Source: Rusavskia elegans (taxonomy: Eukaryota > Ascomycota > Lecanoromycetes > Teloschistales > Teloschistaceae). From it: a stretch of DNA of 64,000 nt. The notes below the pieces were generated by a model. The model had not been told where the DNA came from, did no database searches, and saw only the letters and a list, made by a program, of their open reading frames with translations. Of the stretch, positions 1 through 12,199 are shown piece by piece. The stretch's first letter is position 1. Every line of letters starts with the position of its first letter. The stretch is from NCBI GenBank assembly GCA_011316305.1, contig SAUG01000102.1, forward strand, positions 62,001-126,000, written 5' to 3'. Position numbers and translations under genes: made by a program.

Positions 1-1149
1 CAAAAGCTTCCGAGGAGAACGGTTTACAGCATTTCAAAGACATGCTTGCAGATCACCAAAAGGCCGTAAAAGAGGAACAAGAGGCGCAAGCCGAGCGGGA
101 CGCTAAAAAATCTGCCAAAGCTAAGAGGAAGAGCGTTGACGCTTCTACCACGCCTGCGGATAATGACGATGAGATGGACCTGGACGATGAGGAGGAGGAA
201 CCAAAGCCCAAGTCAAAAAAGAGGAAGAAAGAAGTCGAAAGTGACGTAGAGGAGAAGGTGATTGTCATCGGATTACACTGTAATCATGAGCTAATTGGAC
301 GATACAGCCTGCGAAGACCCCGAAGACGGCTACAAAACTCAAGTTATCCACGCCCAAGACTCCCATTGAAACCTCGAGCAAGAAAAAGGCCCCAAAACCA
401 AAGTCATCCACCAAGAAGGCTCCGAAAGAGAGCGACGATGATGCTGTGGAGACTCCCAAAGTCGAAGAGAAACGTATGACTGCAGAGGAGGCGCGAAATG
501 CGAAGGAAAAGAAGGGTAAGTGATGTTGCTCTTCCAAGGGAGATTTCAGCTAAAGAACGTAGTACTTTGGTTCCGGCACAAGCTCCAGCGAGGCTTCCTA
601 TCGCGAGATGTCCCGCCCAAAGAAGACGAAATGAAACAGATGTCCGACTACCTGGCCGAGTTGGAAACTTATCTCGACCTTGAACCCAGCATCATTCGTT
701 CTACCAAGATCAACAAAGTTCTCAAGGCAATGATCAAAATCCCATCGATCCCACAGGACGAGATCCACCAATTCAAAGACCGCTCGCTCAAGATCTTGGC
801 TGAATGGAACAAGACGCTTTCCAACGAACCAGGAAACGACGGTCAAGGTGACAAGGAAGATGATGCGAAGGAGACTGCTGCTGCTCCCACCACCAACGGC
901 ACAGCAAAGGATACGGAAACTCAAGCGGCGAAAGCTGAGGCCGGTGAAGCAGCGGCACCTGAAGAAGAGAAGAAGGAAGCTCTCGAGAAGAAAATCGGCA
1001 CGACGACTGAGGGCGAGAAAGAAGCCGAGAAGAGTGAGGGACAAGCAACAGAGGAGCCAGAGAAGGTCTCGGGCGACAAGGGAGACGCCCCGGACGTAGA
1101 AAATGCGCCGGCTAAAGAATATCAGCCTCCGGCGGTAGAGGCGGCCTAA
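1..1149 (+). CDS. PWWP/TFIIS N-terminal-like chromatin protein (3' part only)
   Basis: The gene is cut by the left edge of the window; the reading frame is open from base 3. Three exons are visible: 1-257, 308-515 and 563-1149, with introns of 50 and 47 nt (gt...ag). The first part is charged and lysine-rich, with an acidic DDEEEEP stretch and KKRKK nuclear-localisation-like motifs. Exon 3 begins with a helical region (VLWFRHKLQRGFL to about LAEWNKTL) resembling the TFIIS N-terminal/LW-type domain that follows PWWP domains in fungal chromatin proteins. The C-terminus is a low-complexity Glu/Lys/Ala tail. A PWWP domain is not in the window, so that part is inferred from family architecture. 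The likely role is nuclear chromatin or transcription binding. The second junction (516/562) was chosen because it restores the VLWFRHK frame. Confidence 0.75.
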
Positions 1150-1929
1150 GTTTGCAGATTTGCGGCTCAGACATGTTTGTCTGCCGTCGAATGGTGTGAC
1201 GGTGTACTCTATGGATTCTACCGAAGATAGAGGATCAATCGACCGGTGAAGCCTTTATTCAGTGGAGGAGGGCTCGGCAATAATATTGACCAGCCTTGCT
1301 GCGGAAAGCTTTGTGATACGATAGTGAAGTGGGTGGACGTATGATCTCATGTACATAGGTTTGCAATTTTGGAGGAAGAGGAGCGGCAGCTTCCTGACGA
1401 GATGATATCTGACATCCTGGTGTGAGGAAAAGTAATAAATGCCAGAGGGTGGTATTCCGAAATGCTTCTCTTCCAGGCATATCATGCAAAGATTTCATGA
1501 CAGTTCCGGGCCGCCTTCAGAATGACAATTCTTACAACTTGGTAAATACTGCAATGATCTCTCCAGTGCCTACATACTCGTTTACTACACTGATGCTGCG
1601 CTCGCTGCCTCCTTCGTTGTGTGAAGAATGTATCACAATAAGAATTAACAACAGTCGATACCTCAATAGTAGATTTCGATACAACGAATGCCTATAACTT
1701 GCTATATTGCTGCTGTTTTAACTAGAATACAGGACTTGGATGTATACGGCGATGGGGGCACTCGTTCTAGTCCCAAATAGTTGAGTCTTGGCACGACCAG
1801 CTGAATATGGCAACTGCACTTCTGTCGAGACCTACGTTTGGATCGTCACATAGACTGATGCCCTCTGAGAGACTTGTGTCTCCTTTTTTGAGCCGAGAAG
1901 TTGATCCTTGATCCTCACAGACATCCGCC
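1150..1929. other. Intergenic region between two + strand genes
   Basis: This 780-bp stretch holds the 3' end of the PWWP-like gene and the promoter of the kinase gene. Open frames here are short and have no recognisable domain or good codon pattern. I see no RNA gene or repeat. Confidence 0.6.
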
Positions 1930-3394
1930 ATGGCGCAAATATTCATGGATCTCTTGTCTAGCCTCACCAGTTGTCTCTTCTGCTTCCCCGGATCACCCCA
2001 ACTCAAAGTAAATAACCGCAGCTTTAAGCTTCTCAGATTACTAGGTGAAGTCCGTCACCTTCTTCCCTATTGTTATAAAGGCCAAAGCATGTTTCACTAA
2101 CATTTCCTCCAGGGCGGCTTCTCCTACGTGTATCTCGTCCAAGACACCTCCACCTCGCAACTTTACGCCCTCAAAAAGATCCGTTGTCCCTTCGGCCAAG
2201 AATCTGTCTCCCTCGCCCTCAAAGAAGCAGAAGCCTACGCCCTCTTCTCCCCACATCCGCACATCATCCACGCCGTCGACCATGCCGTCACCTCCGCAAA
2301 CGACAAGTCGGACCCCGGCAGCAAGACCGTCTACATCTTGCTGCCTTACTACCGGCGAGGGAATCTACAAGACGCCATCAATGCCAATCTGGTCAACCAC
2401 ACGCGATTCCCTGAACGGAGGTTGATGATCTTATTTTTGGGTGTCGCGAAAGCACTTAAAGCGATGCATCAATATCGAGTCCGAGGCGCGCCGGGAGGGG
2501 CGCAATCACGGCAAAATGCGAAGAATGTCAGGCAGGAGGCGGAGGATGCGGATAAGGACGCAGCGCGCAAAGCGAGGAGCAGACGGAAAGGCGCAGGTAT
2601 CGACGAGGAAGAAGAAGATATCGAGCAGGAACCGTTGATGAACGGCGAGGTGACGCGGAGTCAAGAGGGTGTCGGGGATGGCGAGATCCGTGCTTATGCA
2701 CATCGCGATGTCAAACCAGGTATGTCACGCACGGCACGGGAATCCTTTCAGTTCTTCCAGCTTCATCATTGAACCGGACTAACACACCAACCCTATTCAA
2801 ACAGGCAACATCATGATCTCCGACTCAGGCACCTCCCCGATCCTAATGGACCTCGGCTCCCTAGCCCCTTCCCCCCTACACATCACCTCCCGGGCCCTCG
2901 CACTGCAAACCCAAGACCTCGCCGCCGAACACTCGACACTCCCCTACCGCGCGCCCGAACTCTTCGACACCAAAACCGGCGCCGTCATCGACACGAAAAC
3001 CGACATCTGGAGCTTCGGATGCACGTTGTTTGCGTGCCTGGTGGGGAAAAGCCCCTTTGAGATGCGCAGCGAGGAGACGGGCGGCAGTTTGAGTATTTGT
3101 GTGTTGGGCGGTGATTGGAGGTTTCCGGATGAGGAGAGCATGGCGAATGGAGGAGGGAGAAGAAAGGTGAAGAAGGGGAAGGGGAGGGAGGGGGATGGTG
3201 GGAGGGAAGAGGAGGAGGAGGACGGGGGGATTAGTGAGGGGGTTAGGGGGTTGGTGAGGGCTTGTTTGAGGGTGGAGAGTGGTGAGAGGCCGGATGTGGA
3301 TGAGGTGATTGGGATGATTGAGAAGGTGGTGGGGGAGTTGCCGCCGGATGATGGGGATGGGAATGATGTTGGGGGTGAGGAGGTGGAAGGCTGA
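1930..3394 (+). CDS. Env7/STK16 (NAK) family serine/threonine protein kinase
   Basis: Exons are 1930-2049, 2113-2719 and 2805-3394, giving 438 aa. Visible kinase parts are a Gly-rich loop (LLGEGGFSYVYLV, across the first junction), the ALKKI lysine, catalytic HRDVKPGN (across the second junction), DLG in place of DFG, YRAPE and DIWSFGC. DLG and a short N-terminus with clustered cysteines (SCLFCF) are typical of the Env7/STK16 group. In yeast, Env7 is palmitoylated on such cysteines and acts on the vacuole membrane, regulating fusion. I infer a similar vacuolar role. There are two low-complexity charged insertions: about residues 120-190, before HRDVKP, and a Gly/Lys/Glu stretch near residues 350-380. 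The first intron donor is GTCCGT, which is atypical, but it is the only junction that rebuilds the Gly loop. Confidence 0.88.
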
Positions 3395-3719
3395 GAATTC
3401 TGTTGTGAATATGTATGTCTATTTCTTGGGGGACAGCATTTGTCGTGGTGCTTCCTGGTGGGAATCTGATACCCGAATCGTATATACCGAAGTAATATCA
3501 CAACCATTTACGTTACCATGGGAGCTATCATGTGATTGTGGTTCACTAAGAAAGCATTCGAATCGCAGATCTGATCCGTCACAGCGCTTCCAGGTATATT
3601 ATCCCACCCCAAAGCCCCTATCCAGAGCCAGCGACGCCAAGTATATAAACCTCAAAGCAAAACTCCCTAGCCATATCAACAACTCGAAACCCACACCAAC
3701 AAAGCTCGCTCAATCGAAA
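3395..3719. other. Intergenic region between convergent genes
   Basis: This stretch lies between the kinase and CLIP stop codons. It holds only the two 3' flanks; I see no gene or repeat in it. Confidence 0.6.
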
Positions 3720-6344
3720 TCAATAATCCTCATCAAACGGACAATCCACACTCTCATGCCCATCCCTCTCACACAACGCACACCACTTGGACGCATCCAT
3801 GACCCCACTCGCTTTTCCCGCCACCATGTCCTGATCCATTGGATTCGGCATCGGCGCTTTCGGCGTTACGGCCGCGCTTTTGTTGGGGGACGGACTTAGC
3901 GGTGCGGGACAGTCGATATTGTTGTTGTTGTGAGGAGACGATGAGGATGAGATGGCTAGGCCTCTGAGGCCTTGTTTGACGGCATCTTTGCCTGTTGGTT
4001 GATGATAGGAATTGGGGCTCGTATTGGTGTATGTGTTGCCGTTGCCATTGCCATTGGGGTTCTGGTTATTGTTATTGTTGCTAAACATGCTCGTACAGGT
4101 GAGGATATCGTGGCCGCTGGTTTCGCAAATCTCGCACCAGAGGTTGCTCGCGTCTGTGATGGTGGAGTGGGAATCTGCTGTGTCTTGGGCTTGTTGCGTA
4201 TGGTTTTGATCGTCCCGGTCTTCGTTTTGATGCCATTTGGCCATTGCTTCTTGGCCGATACGACCCGAGGCGTGGTTATTTTGCGGAGGCGATTTGTGAC
4301 CGTTGCTCATTGACGTCGGTCGTTGGGTTTGGGCGGATCTCAGGCGTTCGATTTCGTGCTCTAATTCTTCTTCGCGGTAGGTTTTGCGATCCACGAGACC
4401 TTCCAACTCCTGGACTTCTCGTTCGAGCCGTTCTCGTTGCTTCCGCTCCTCGGCTAGCTGATCCTCGGTGGCACCGTCAATTTGGTTTAAAGCACTATTT
4501 CTTTGCCTCGAAACACGTCGGCTTCCCAATTTGGGGCTTCCAGAATCAGGAGCATCCCTACTCAATGAGTGTATGATGGCTTTCAGGCCCCTTATCTCGT
4601 CGTCTCGTTGTTCAACCTCTCGATTTGGACCGCCGTTTTCGACGGCAGCCCCAGCACCCTTGAGAGCTGCAGCCGCTTTGTCACGTTCTCGCTTCAACTC
4701 AGATCTTCCTCTTTCTACTTCGCCTCGAAGGAATTCAACTTCTCCTCTGGCTTCAGCTTCGCCTCTCCGAGCATCTTCCAAGCCCTCCTCGAGCTCTTGC
4801 ACCAGTTCCTCAAGCTGCTTCAGCTGTTGAGCCACACTCTCCATATCCTCTCCTCGATCTTGCAATTCTCTTATCTCTTGGGTCAGTTCCTCCACTTTCC
4901 GCTCATACACCCTTTCCGTCTCAGTGCTCGCAAGTTCCAAAGTATCGATCGTACTTCGGAAATCCGCTCGGTGAGCATCAAAGTCGGCTGTAAGCATCGC
5001 GATCTTGTCATTCTTTTCCCGCACAAGAGCACGTAGGTGCGCTACATCCGCCTCTTCGCTGGCTGACACTCTCGAGCTCCTCGTTGTCAGGTCAGGTCTC
5101 TGTTGTGGCATACTTGTCTGCAGTTGCGCCACGCTCTTCTCCATTTCCGCCAAGCTTGTTGACTGCTCCTCCAGCTGCTTGTCCCTTTCAGCCAACTGGG
5201 ATTTTAAAGCTTTGATGTCGTCTTCTTGACCAGATACCGGGCGTGATCGGGGTTGCAGTCTTGCAGCACCATTCAGGGCTCTGGCTTGGCCAACAGGAGT
5301 CAGATCCACATCCTCGTCAAACATGGCCTCTGGGCCCAGTCGGGATTGGGCTCGGGAATCCGATCTACCGGTCCTTGGGGCTCTGACACTTGCAGAGCCA
5401 GAAGTGGCAGAATGAAGTTTTGGCCTCTTACCTGGGTCACCAGGGATTCCCCGTACGCTTCCACCGAACTTCCCCGGACTCGGGCTCGGCGCATAACGCG
5501 GCGTGGCTGCGATCGATTTAGTGAACTTGGGCGCACCGATCGAAGGTCGTCCTGACGGGGTTGAGATGACATTTTGAGCTTTGCGAAGAGGAGATTCTGG
5601 ACGAGGAAGTGAAGGGCGTGATCTGGGTTTAAAGGCGGGACTCGCTGCTCGTCCAGGTCCGATTGATTTGCTGAATTTAGCTGGCAGTGGTGTCGGAGGT
5701 GTCTGAGAGGTGGGCTCGGGCTGTCTTGACGGGTTCAAGGCTACAGCCGAGGGCGTGGTAGGGGTGGGAGGAAACGAGTCGGAAGAGTCTGTTTGAGAGG
5801 CACGCTTGTAGGCTTTATCTGAGGGTAGGAAGATGCCTGCTCCAGGTACTGATGTTGTGAAGTACCGTGTACTGTTTTCCCCGTCCGGATCAGCGGTGTT
5901 TGAAGGTGGTGCAGAATGTTGATCTCACCCGTCGACATCGCCATTGTTCTTGCCCCGTGCTGCCCATTCCCTGCTGAGCTCGACGCCCGCGAAGATGCCT
6001 TTCTTCCCTTTCACTTCGCCAATAAACTTGATGGTTCCGTGCATACCCCCAGGCACATCCACCTGGTCGCCGACGGTCAAACTATCAGCAGTGAGGCCTT
6101 TGTGATTGGTAATGATAGGTGCCATTGTGGGTTGATATGCCAATGGACTTGAGCCGATACTGTGGGCTTGCTTTAAAAGTGGCCGTGGAGGGCCATCGAA
6201 GCTAGTGGGTGAATGTCCAGACTGCAGTTGAGCGAGCGTTGTTCTAGCCGCGAGTTGACTGTTCGGAGCTGAGGACTGAGTGCAAAGGGAAGGGCGTTTG
6301 AGGGAGGGTCGAGAGCGACGATGAGGTGTTGATAGTTCCGACAT
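3720..6344 (-). CDS. CLIP-170/Tip1-type microtubule plus-end protein (CAP-Gly, coiled coil, zinc knuckles)
   Basis: Two exons, 5929-6344 and 3720-5871, are separated by a 57-nt intron and give 855 aa. The start is the ATG of MSELSTP; the frame reads further upstream only through non-ATG codons. A CAP-Gly domain lies near residues 92-155, with a GKNNGD core in place of the usual GKNDG, completed across the splice junction (DGTRYF). A Ser/Pro/Arg-rich basic linker follows, then a long coiled coil (about residues 300-620). The C-terminus has two CCHC-like zinc knuckles, one near residue 715 (WCEICETSGHDILTC) and one at the very end (WCALCERDGHESVDC). CAP-Gly, coiled coil and C-terminal zinc knuckles in this order define the CLIP-170 family, which tracks growing microtubule ends and supports polarised growth. 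It converges on the upstream kinase gene. Confidence 0.9.
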
Positions 6345-7072
6345 TATTGAAATCAACAATTAAGCGTTGCCTAGGTGCTAGGAAGACTACCACACGTTTA
6401 TTAACCTCAACCATTCAGCACCTTCATATCGCGACGACTGCCTCTTATACCTCTTCAAATACCGTTCAGCGTAGACTACTACAAACCCGCTACCATCAGT
6501 GCCGTGTATGTGCATTGAGCTGTCGATGTGACGACGTTGTCAGTCAAGATTGGAAGAACAGGGGTGACATAGCACATGATGCTGCGAAGCCGACGGTGTG
6601 CTTGATAATGGTTATATTCTGGCCAGCACAGATCCCCAGCGTATGTGGAGCGGGCGAAGGGTCATTTATCTGCAACATACGGGAAACTCTGGTCTATATA
6701 CTTGCAGAGGTGCGCCTGAAAGGCATGCTTTAGGCAGGGACGCATCATGCACCATCACAGCATTCTTCACGGATTGGGTAGATCGTTAGAATCGTTGCCA
6801 TTGAATTAGAACTCCAACGAGCTAGCTACGTATATCCCCCCTCTCCAACAGACAGAAACCGTCATCTCGACATCGGATCATTGTGCGTATCGTCGCTCGT
6901 TGAGATGACCTGGTATCAAAGTAAGCGGTAACGTCCTTCCTCCTCGGGGCATCGTCTGAGCCTTGTCGTCGCTCGTGAGGTAATTAACTCATCGGCGGCG
7001 GAGTCATTGAGGAATGTCTGTGAGGGTCAGTGGCTGCGAACACCGCCAAGTCGCAAGAGCCAACCGGTACCG
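6345..7072. other. Intergenic region
   Basis: This is the promoter side of the CLIP gene and the 3' flank of the small gene at 7073-7450. Open frames on both strands are short and carry no domain. I see nothing else here. Confidence 0.55.
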
Positions 7073-7450
7073 TTAGTCGGTCTCTCCAACGAGGGAAGAA
7101 TAGCCACCCAGCTTGGAAGCTCTCTTCCAGCTTTTTCGCAATAGACGACAACATTTACGAGGACGGCGCAGCAGGCGTGCTCTGAACGCCCGCCGTTGTT
7201 CGTCCTCTCGTTGCGCCCTTTCAGCCGTTGCTCTTTCCCAATCGACATTCTCGTCGTACGCCACCTGGCCGTACATCGATAGGATGGATTCGCTCAGAGA
7301 CGAGCGGGACGACTCGTTCTTGAAACGAAGGAATTCCAGGGCATCCCCTTCTGCATTCTGACGTGCAAAGTTGGCCGCAACTGATCCGATGGATTCAAGC
7401 CCTGCATTGCCAGGCATTAAAGGCCTCATGATGATTTCCGTGGCAGACAT
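7073..7450 (-). CDS. Small protein of unknown function (125 aa)
   Basis: This is an ATG-started open frame of 125 aa. The first ~90 residues look like a real protein: mixed helix-forming sequence rich in E, A, R and L, with a possible helix in the ERATAERAQREDEQRRAFR region. The last ~35 residues are very basic. A GTAAAT donor-like site lies inside the basic tail, near position 7148 on the minus strand, so the true C-terminus may be spliced. I recognise no family. It could also be a chance open frame; the even composition and proper ATG favour a gene, weakly. Confidence 0.45.
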   Translation of the reverse strand: MSATEIIMRPLMPGNAGLESIGSVAANFARQNAEGDALEFLRFKNESSRSSLSESILSMYGQVAYDENVDWERATAERAQREDEQRRAFRARLLRRPRKCCRLLRKSWKRASKLGGYSSLVGETD

Positions 7451-8261
7451 TGTTGCGATGAAAAGTTATAATTGAATGAAGAGCGAAGTTGCAACCGAGA
7501 GGCTGTCCAAGAAGGACGGTGTGAGGGAGGGGTGTCGGCTTTATTGTACCACGTCGAGATGATAGATGCGAATAGCTGGGTGACAGAAGACGTGTGTAAA
7601 GATGAGACAACTCTCGAGAGGAGCTGGATGTCGACACGATCCTACGAAGATGAAACTGATGGCGAGCGTTGAAAGACGAAAGACGAAAGATCAAAGACGA
7701 AGGACTGGGGATGAAGCTGATATATATGGCCTTCGACTTCCTTGCGAGATAACTGGATTAAGGAAGAAAAATGGGACGGTCACGGTTTCTGCCCAAAGTA
7801 ACCTAGCTATGTAGCTCCTGGCACCCAAATGTGCTCGAAAGGAGTCATCTCATCGCCGAAAAGTGGCAGCATATTAGAAAAAAGTATTGAGCAAGTTAGC
7901 CATGAACGAGGATCGAAATCTCGAACAACCTGCCCGAAAGAGGAAAGTCTAGTCTGTGGATATAACAGCAGCAGATGAGCATAGGAAGATGACAACCTTA
8001 GAATACTAACCGACTGATGATTGGGGAATTGATCCATATAAAAAGCAGCGCAGATACGCCCGAAAAAGAACGTCATAGAAGTTTTGAATGGGAGGCTGAA
8101 GGCTTCGACCAGAACAGTCGCGTAGAAGCTTTGCAGAAGCATGAAAGATATTCTCCAAACAGACAGGCAAGCCAGCACAGATGAAAATCTCCTTGAGCCA
8201 AATAGGACAGGCTCCGAAAATCCAATATTATCCAGTAGCTAGTGTAGGCCCTCGTTGTGAG
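7451..8261. other. Intergenic region between two - strand genes
   Basis: This is the promoter of the small gene and the 3' flank of rcl1. A 123-aa minus-strand frame inside it (7807-8178) has no domain and irregular composition, so I did not call it. A short 7-bp tandem repeat is listed separately. Confidence 0.55.
7671..7698. repeat. 7-bp tandem repeat, 4 copies (GAAAGAC-like)
   Basis: Four consecutive heptamers read gaaagac, gaaagac, gaaagat and caaagac. They lie about 220 bp upstream of the small gene's ATG. Confidence 0.7.
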
Positions 8262-9473
8262 TCATGCTATTTTACGACCAACATTCCCAACGCCCTTGCC
8301 AACAACACTTACCACGATGTCGTTTTCTTGTCCAGTTGTGGTCTCCCTGAATCCCCAGGAACTTAGTCCTAAGGCCTTCATGTCCCTGCCGAGGTCTATG
8401 ATGTGGTCTGCGCTCAGGACGTCCTTTCCAAGCTGGACCCTGCCTACATCTTCGGAGCTCATTGACATGAGTGTAAGTATGGTTGGCGCAGCTACAAGAG
8501 AGACGGCGCCTCCTGCGGCCACAGACTCAAGCAGTTGATGCGCACATTGCTGGCCAATATCTTCGGGAGGAGCACCTCCAGAGGGTGGTGACGCAACATC
8601 CGCAGAATACAGGCATCCCGTAGATGATTCTGCCACCAAGGACAAGCCAAATCCAATACCAGTCTTGGTCTTTCCATTTGGATTGGCCTTGTCATTAGAT
8701 GGAATATAGGGTGCGGAGGATACGTCGGAAAACACATATATATCTGCACCCATGGGATTTAGGATACCTCTGGCGGCTTCAATCATCCGAGCATTATTGG
8801 ATGCTGGAACGCCAGTGCAGTACGCAACACCTCGGATTCTTTTTATTCGCCCGGGATTCAGAAGATGAAGCGTCTTTGGAAGTCGTACCTGATGACCAAA
8901 AACGAGCTGTACCTCACCTGCTCCTCCCTTCCCTCGGGTACCGGGATTCGATCTTCGGAGAAGGCGCAGCTCGATATCTTTCAGGATACCAAACTTAGCA
9001 TACAATGGCAGAATGGCAGTACGGACGCTGTCCACTGAAATATCACCTGCAGGCGTTGCAGAAGTAATAACGCCCGGTCCGCTGAACAGGACGTTCATCG
9101 GTGCCTTAGAGAAGGGAGCCAGTAGGCATAGTGGGATCAGAAGATAGCTTACACCCCGAGTGCATGCAGCAGGTACTTCATGCCGGATGACACCTCCATT
9201 GGCTCCAGAACCCTGTGCACTCCCAGTTATCAAGCCAGGGCGGTAGTTCACAATTGTCCCCGTCATAGATACCTCGATCATCGAGCCATTTGTGACAGCT
9301 TCCAGAAGGCGAAGCAACGATACTTCATGAGGCGCGACCCCTAGATTGCTGGGCGAAGATGGACGGATTTGGGATATGCGAATTGGGCGTCCTGTAAGTG
9401 TTGCCAGAGTCAAGCGAGAAGCGAACGCCTTTTGTGTGGTGAACGGTACGGGTTTTTGAGGAAGATCTGACAT
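8262..9473 (-). CDS. RCL1: Rcl1, RNA 3'-phosphate cyclase-like ribosome biogenesis protein
   Basis: This is a single uninterrupted exon of 403 aa starting at ATG 9473. The whole length matches the RNA 3'-terminal phosphate cyclase fold: TLTGRPIRISQIR near the start, EVSLLRLLEAVTNGS, TGTIVNYRPG, a central LAPFSKAP region, SVDSVRTAILP and IRGVAYCTGVPA. The wording of these motifs fits the Rcl1 branch, which lacks cyclase activity, rather than the RtcA enzymes. In yeast, Rcl1 works in the nucleolus with Bms1 in processing 18S rRNA at site A2. It is divergent from the CCCH-Smr gene, with 461 bp between the two start codons. Confidence 0.9.
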   Translation of the reverse strand: MSDLPQKPVPFTTQKAFASRLTLATLTGRPIRISQIRPSSPSNLGVAPHEVSLLRLLEAVTNGSMIEVSMTGTIVNYRPGLITGSAQGSGANGGVIRHEVPAACTRGVSYLLIPLCLLAPFSKAPMNVLFSGPGVITSATPAGDISVDSVRTAILPLYAKFGILKDIELRLLRRSNPGTRGKGGAGEVQLVFGHQVRLPKTLHLLNPGRIKRIRGVAYCTGVPASNNARMIEAARGILNPMGADIYVFSDVSSAPYIPSNDKANPNGKTKTGIGFGLSLVAESSTGCLYSADVASPPSGGAPPEDIGQQCAHQLLESVAAGGAVSLVAAPTILTLMSMSSEDVGRVQLGKDVLSADHIIDLGRDMKALGLSSWGFRETTTGQENDIVVSVVGKGVGNVGRKIA

Positions 9474-9934
9474 TTTGAGATAAAATCACGTATCAGTCCT
9501 CGATTTCAGCTCACAGATTAGAGTAGGTTATGTGAAAGACAACAATTATAACAATCTTCGTCCTGAATTGCTTATGAAATGCACTAGACTTTTTCCGACT
9601 AGTGCGTCCCGGCCCGAACTAATGACGCCATTCATGTGCATGATGCGGCTGAAGATGGACCTGACACTGCACTTGCTGGTGCTTCTGTAGCTTTGTTATT
9701 CTCCGAAGCTGGCGAGAGGAGCAGGACGTCTCGTGAAGTGGTCGAGAGAGAGCCACCATTGGGTCTCGTGATGATGTGTGGTAGTTATAGCTGACATACC
9801 TTATCCATTTCAGCTCATACTGGCCTTGGGCCATCGTCGCTCCTTCCTCTCCCCATCCTGTGTATTGGGGCTTTCTGGCTTCCTTTTCAAGTATTTCCTC
9901 TTCGTTGGTTCGTTCTCAAGCAGGACTTGTACGG
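9474..9934. promoter_or_regulatory. Divergent promoter region, RCL1 / CCCH-Smr gene
   Basis: This 461-bp stretch separates two opposite start codons, so it must hold both promoters. The frame of the + gene runs upstream to 9860 but only through a GTG, so ATG 9935 was taken as the start. No clear TATA box was seen. Confidence 0.5.
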
Positions 9935-12199
9935 ATGGCGTCGGACGCCCTTTACGAACCATGCTTGCCTATCTTGGAAGACTCCGCTTTGGACGGAGAG
10001 GAGAGGACCGAGAAACTCGAGCAGCTTCTTGCCAAGGAACACGCTCTTACTGGACAAGCCTTAGAAGACGCCGTCCTCAATGTACTCTGGCGTTTTCGCG
10101 ATGCTTCCGATCCCTCAACTTCATCGCCCCCTGTGCGCCATACCATTATCCGGAAATCGTCGCCCGCACCCTGGCAGCTTCCCCGACCTTCTAGCGGCCT
10201 TGCCTCACCTTCACTGAGTGCAGTCCTACCGGCTTCCTCGCGTCCGAATCGTCCTGGATTCAACCGAGCCAGATCGTACGGTGCGAGTCCTTTTGGTTCA
10301 CCTCGTCCCTCTCCCGGGCTAGCGTTTGCCAGTCCTGTCCCACACAGTCCCCAGCTTGAGTCGTACCAATTCAGCGAGCCTGGTGACGTTCAATACGACT
10401 ACGGCGACATCGGAAGCGATAATGTCGACTGGCTTCTCAACGATGAAACACGAAGTCGACCATCATCCTCAGGAGGTACTGGAGCAGGGAGCATTTACGA
10501 GGGTTCATCATGGACTGAATCGCAACAGAATGATATGTCGCCGTACGACATGCTACGTTCAGTCCTTGGCGACCGCAAAACAGATGAAGATATTGAGGCT
10601 GCTCTTGCTGCGAACGGATACGATCTCAGCCTGACGATTATGAGCTTGATGGGATCTCAGGCATCCTTTCCGCAGGAACCAGAATGTGGTCCACAACAGG
10701 GCGGTGAAGTGCTCATAGGCAAATCAATGATGTCCGAACGTCCTGTCACTGCCGGACAAACCTCCCGTGGTCGGAGCCCTATCGTTTGTAAGTATTTTCT
10801 TTCTGGAGGCCGGTGTATGAGGGCCGACTGTCGTTTCAGCCATGATCTGAGTGGCCATATATGCAAGTAAGTACTCAATCACCTACGAACCTTGGGCTTT
10901 GAAGCTAATGAACCAGGTACTGGATGATGGGCAATTGCCTGGCCGGGGATTCATGCATATTCTCCCATGACCCTGCTCTTCTTATCAGCACTCTCAATCT
11001 GGATGCTGGCGATGGCGTTCCACAGGCTCCAAGCTTTCAAGTTCAGGATTATGACGCCTTTCCATCCCTACAGAACACCGGCCAATACGCACAGAATCCG
11101 TCCTCTCCTTATCAGGTGAGCTCGTACCAGTACTCCGGCTCACCCCTAGGCAACAACTATATGGGCAGTCCCCGTCGCAATTTTGAGCAAAGATCGAATT
11201 CAGCCAGCGGGCTTTCATCATCGCCAGGTTCCTACAATTCGCGGCCTATCAGCCGGCACCGATCACGAGAACCATCGCCTTACATCCCATTCGAAGATAA
11301 TGAGGCTTTCCCTACACTAGGCTCTGTTGCCAAACAAACTACTAGAAAGCACCATGGGAAACGGGGGGGCCACGGCCACGGGAATAAAGAGAACAGCAAC
11401 CCAAGTTCACTTGCAGACGTCATTCGAATGTCACCTTCTCCAGCATCTGCTTCACTCAGAAAGGGGCTCGCCAAGAACAAAGGCCATGTTGGCTCACGCG
11501 ACATGAGCGCGGCTGCAGCCGCGATTCCAGCGCCTCAGCATGTTCCATGGCTAGATACGGGGGGAAAGACCAATCAAGCCTATCTAAAAGCCAGACAAGA
11601 GGCTTTCAGGCATGCAGCCGCGCGAAATCGCTTTCTTCAAAGGTATGTAAATGCATCGACTCGAAGTCAACGTCGAGGCTCACATTGGCGCCAGCGCCGC
11701 TCAAGCGTGGAATCGCAACGATGCGAGGGCAGCCAAAGCGTTGAGCCTGCGTGGTCAGTCCGAGAACGACCTCATGCGGAAATCGCATCGTGAAGCAGCC
11801 CAGCTACTATATGAAGAGCGAAATAAGGACAGTTCGTCGTCAAAGGAAATTTACATCGATCTCCACGGTTTACACCCAGATGAAGCGGTGGAATATCTTG
11901 AGCAAGTCTTGGTAGAGCACCAGAAGTCCTCAAGACCGGTGTATGCCATCACTGGAACAGGACATCACAGCAAAGGTGGGAAGGACAAGGTTGGAAAAGC
12001 AGTACGAGGGTGGCTTAATGAGTGGAAGTATGCATCTGCGGAATTCAGTGTTCCAGGAGACAATCTTGGTGGCATACTTGGGATTGATCCATCGAGTTTT
12101 GACAAGAATCTGCTTGAGAAGGAGACAACGGTGGAGCCGGCAAGTGAAAGTGTAGGAGGTAAGATTAGGCTAGTAAAGGAGATGCCTGCTGCTGGATGA
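9935..12199 (+). CDS. CUE-like, CCCH zinc finger and Smr domain RNA-binding protein
   Basis: Exons are 9935-10866, 10917-11642 and 11695-12199, giving 720 aa. A CUE-like helical segment (MLRSVLGDRKTDEDIEAALA) lies near residues 205-240. Two CCCH fingers follow at about residues 285-330; the first intron falls between them (CKYFLSGGRCMRADCRFSH, then YWMMGNCLAGDSCIFSH). A long Ser/Pro/Gly-rich linker comes next. A DUF1771-type helix region (about residues 535-605) then leads into an Smr domain with the DLHGLHPDEA motif and a TGTGHHSKGG motif (about residues 605-690). Smr domains nick RNA or DNA and in eukaryotes link to mRNA surveillance; CCCH fingers bind RNA. The role is inferred to be cytoplasmic RNA quality control. 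Confidence 0.87.

Noticed and set aside
7807..8178. 123-aa minus-strand frame between the small gene and RCL1
   Set aside because: No domain, hydrophobic and irregular composition, and it lies in a region with no splice or promoter support; looks like a chance frame.
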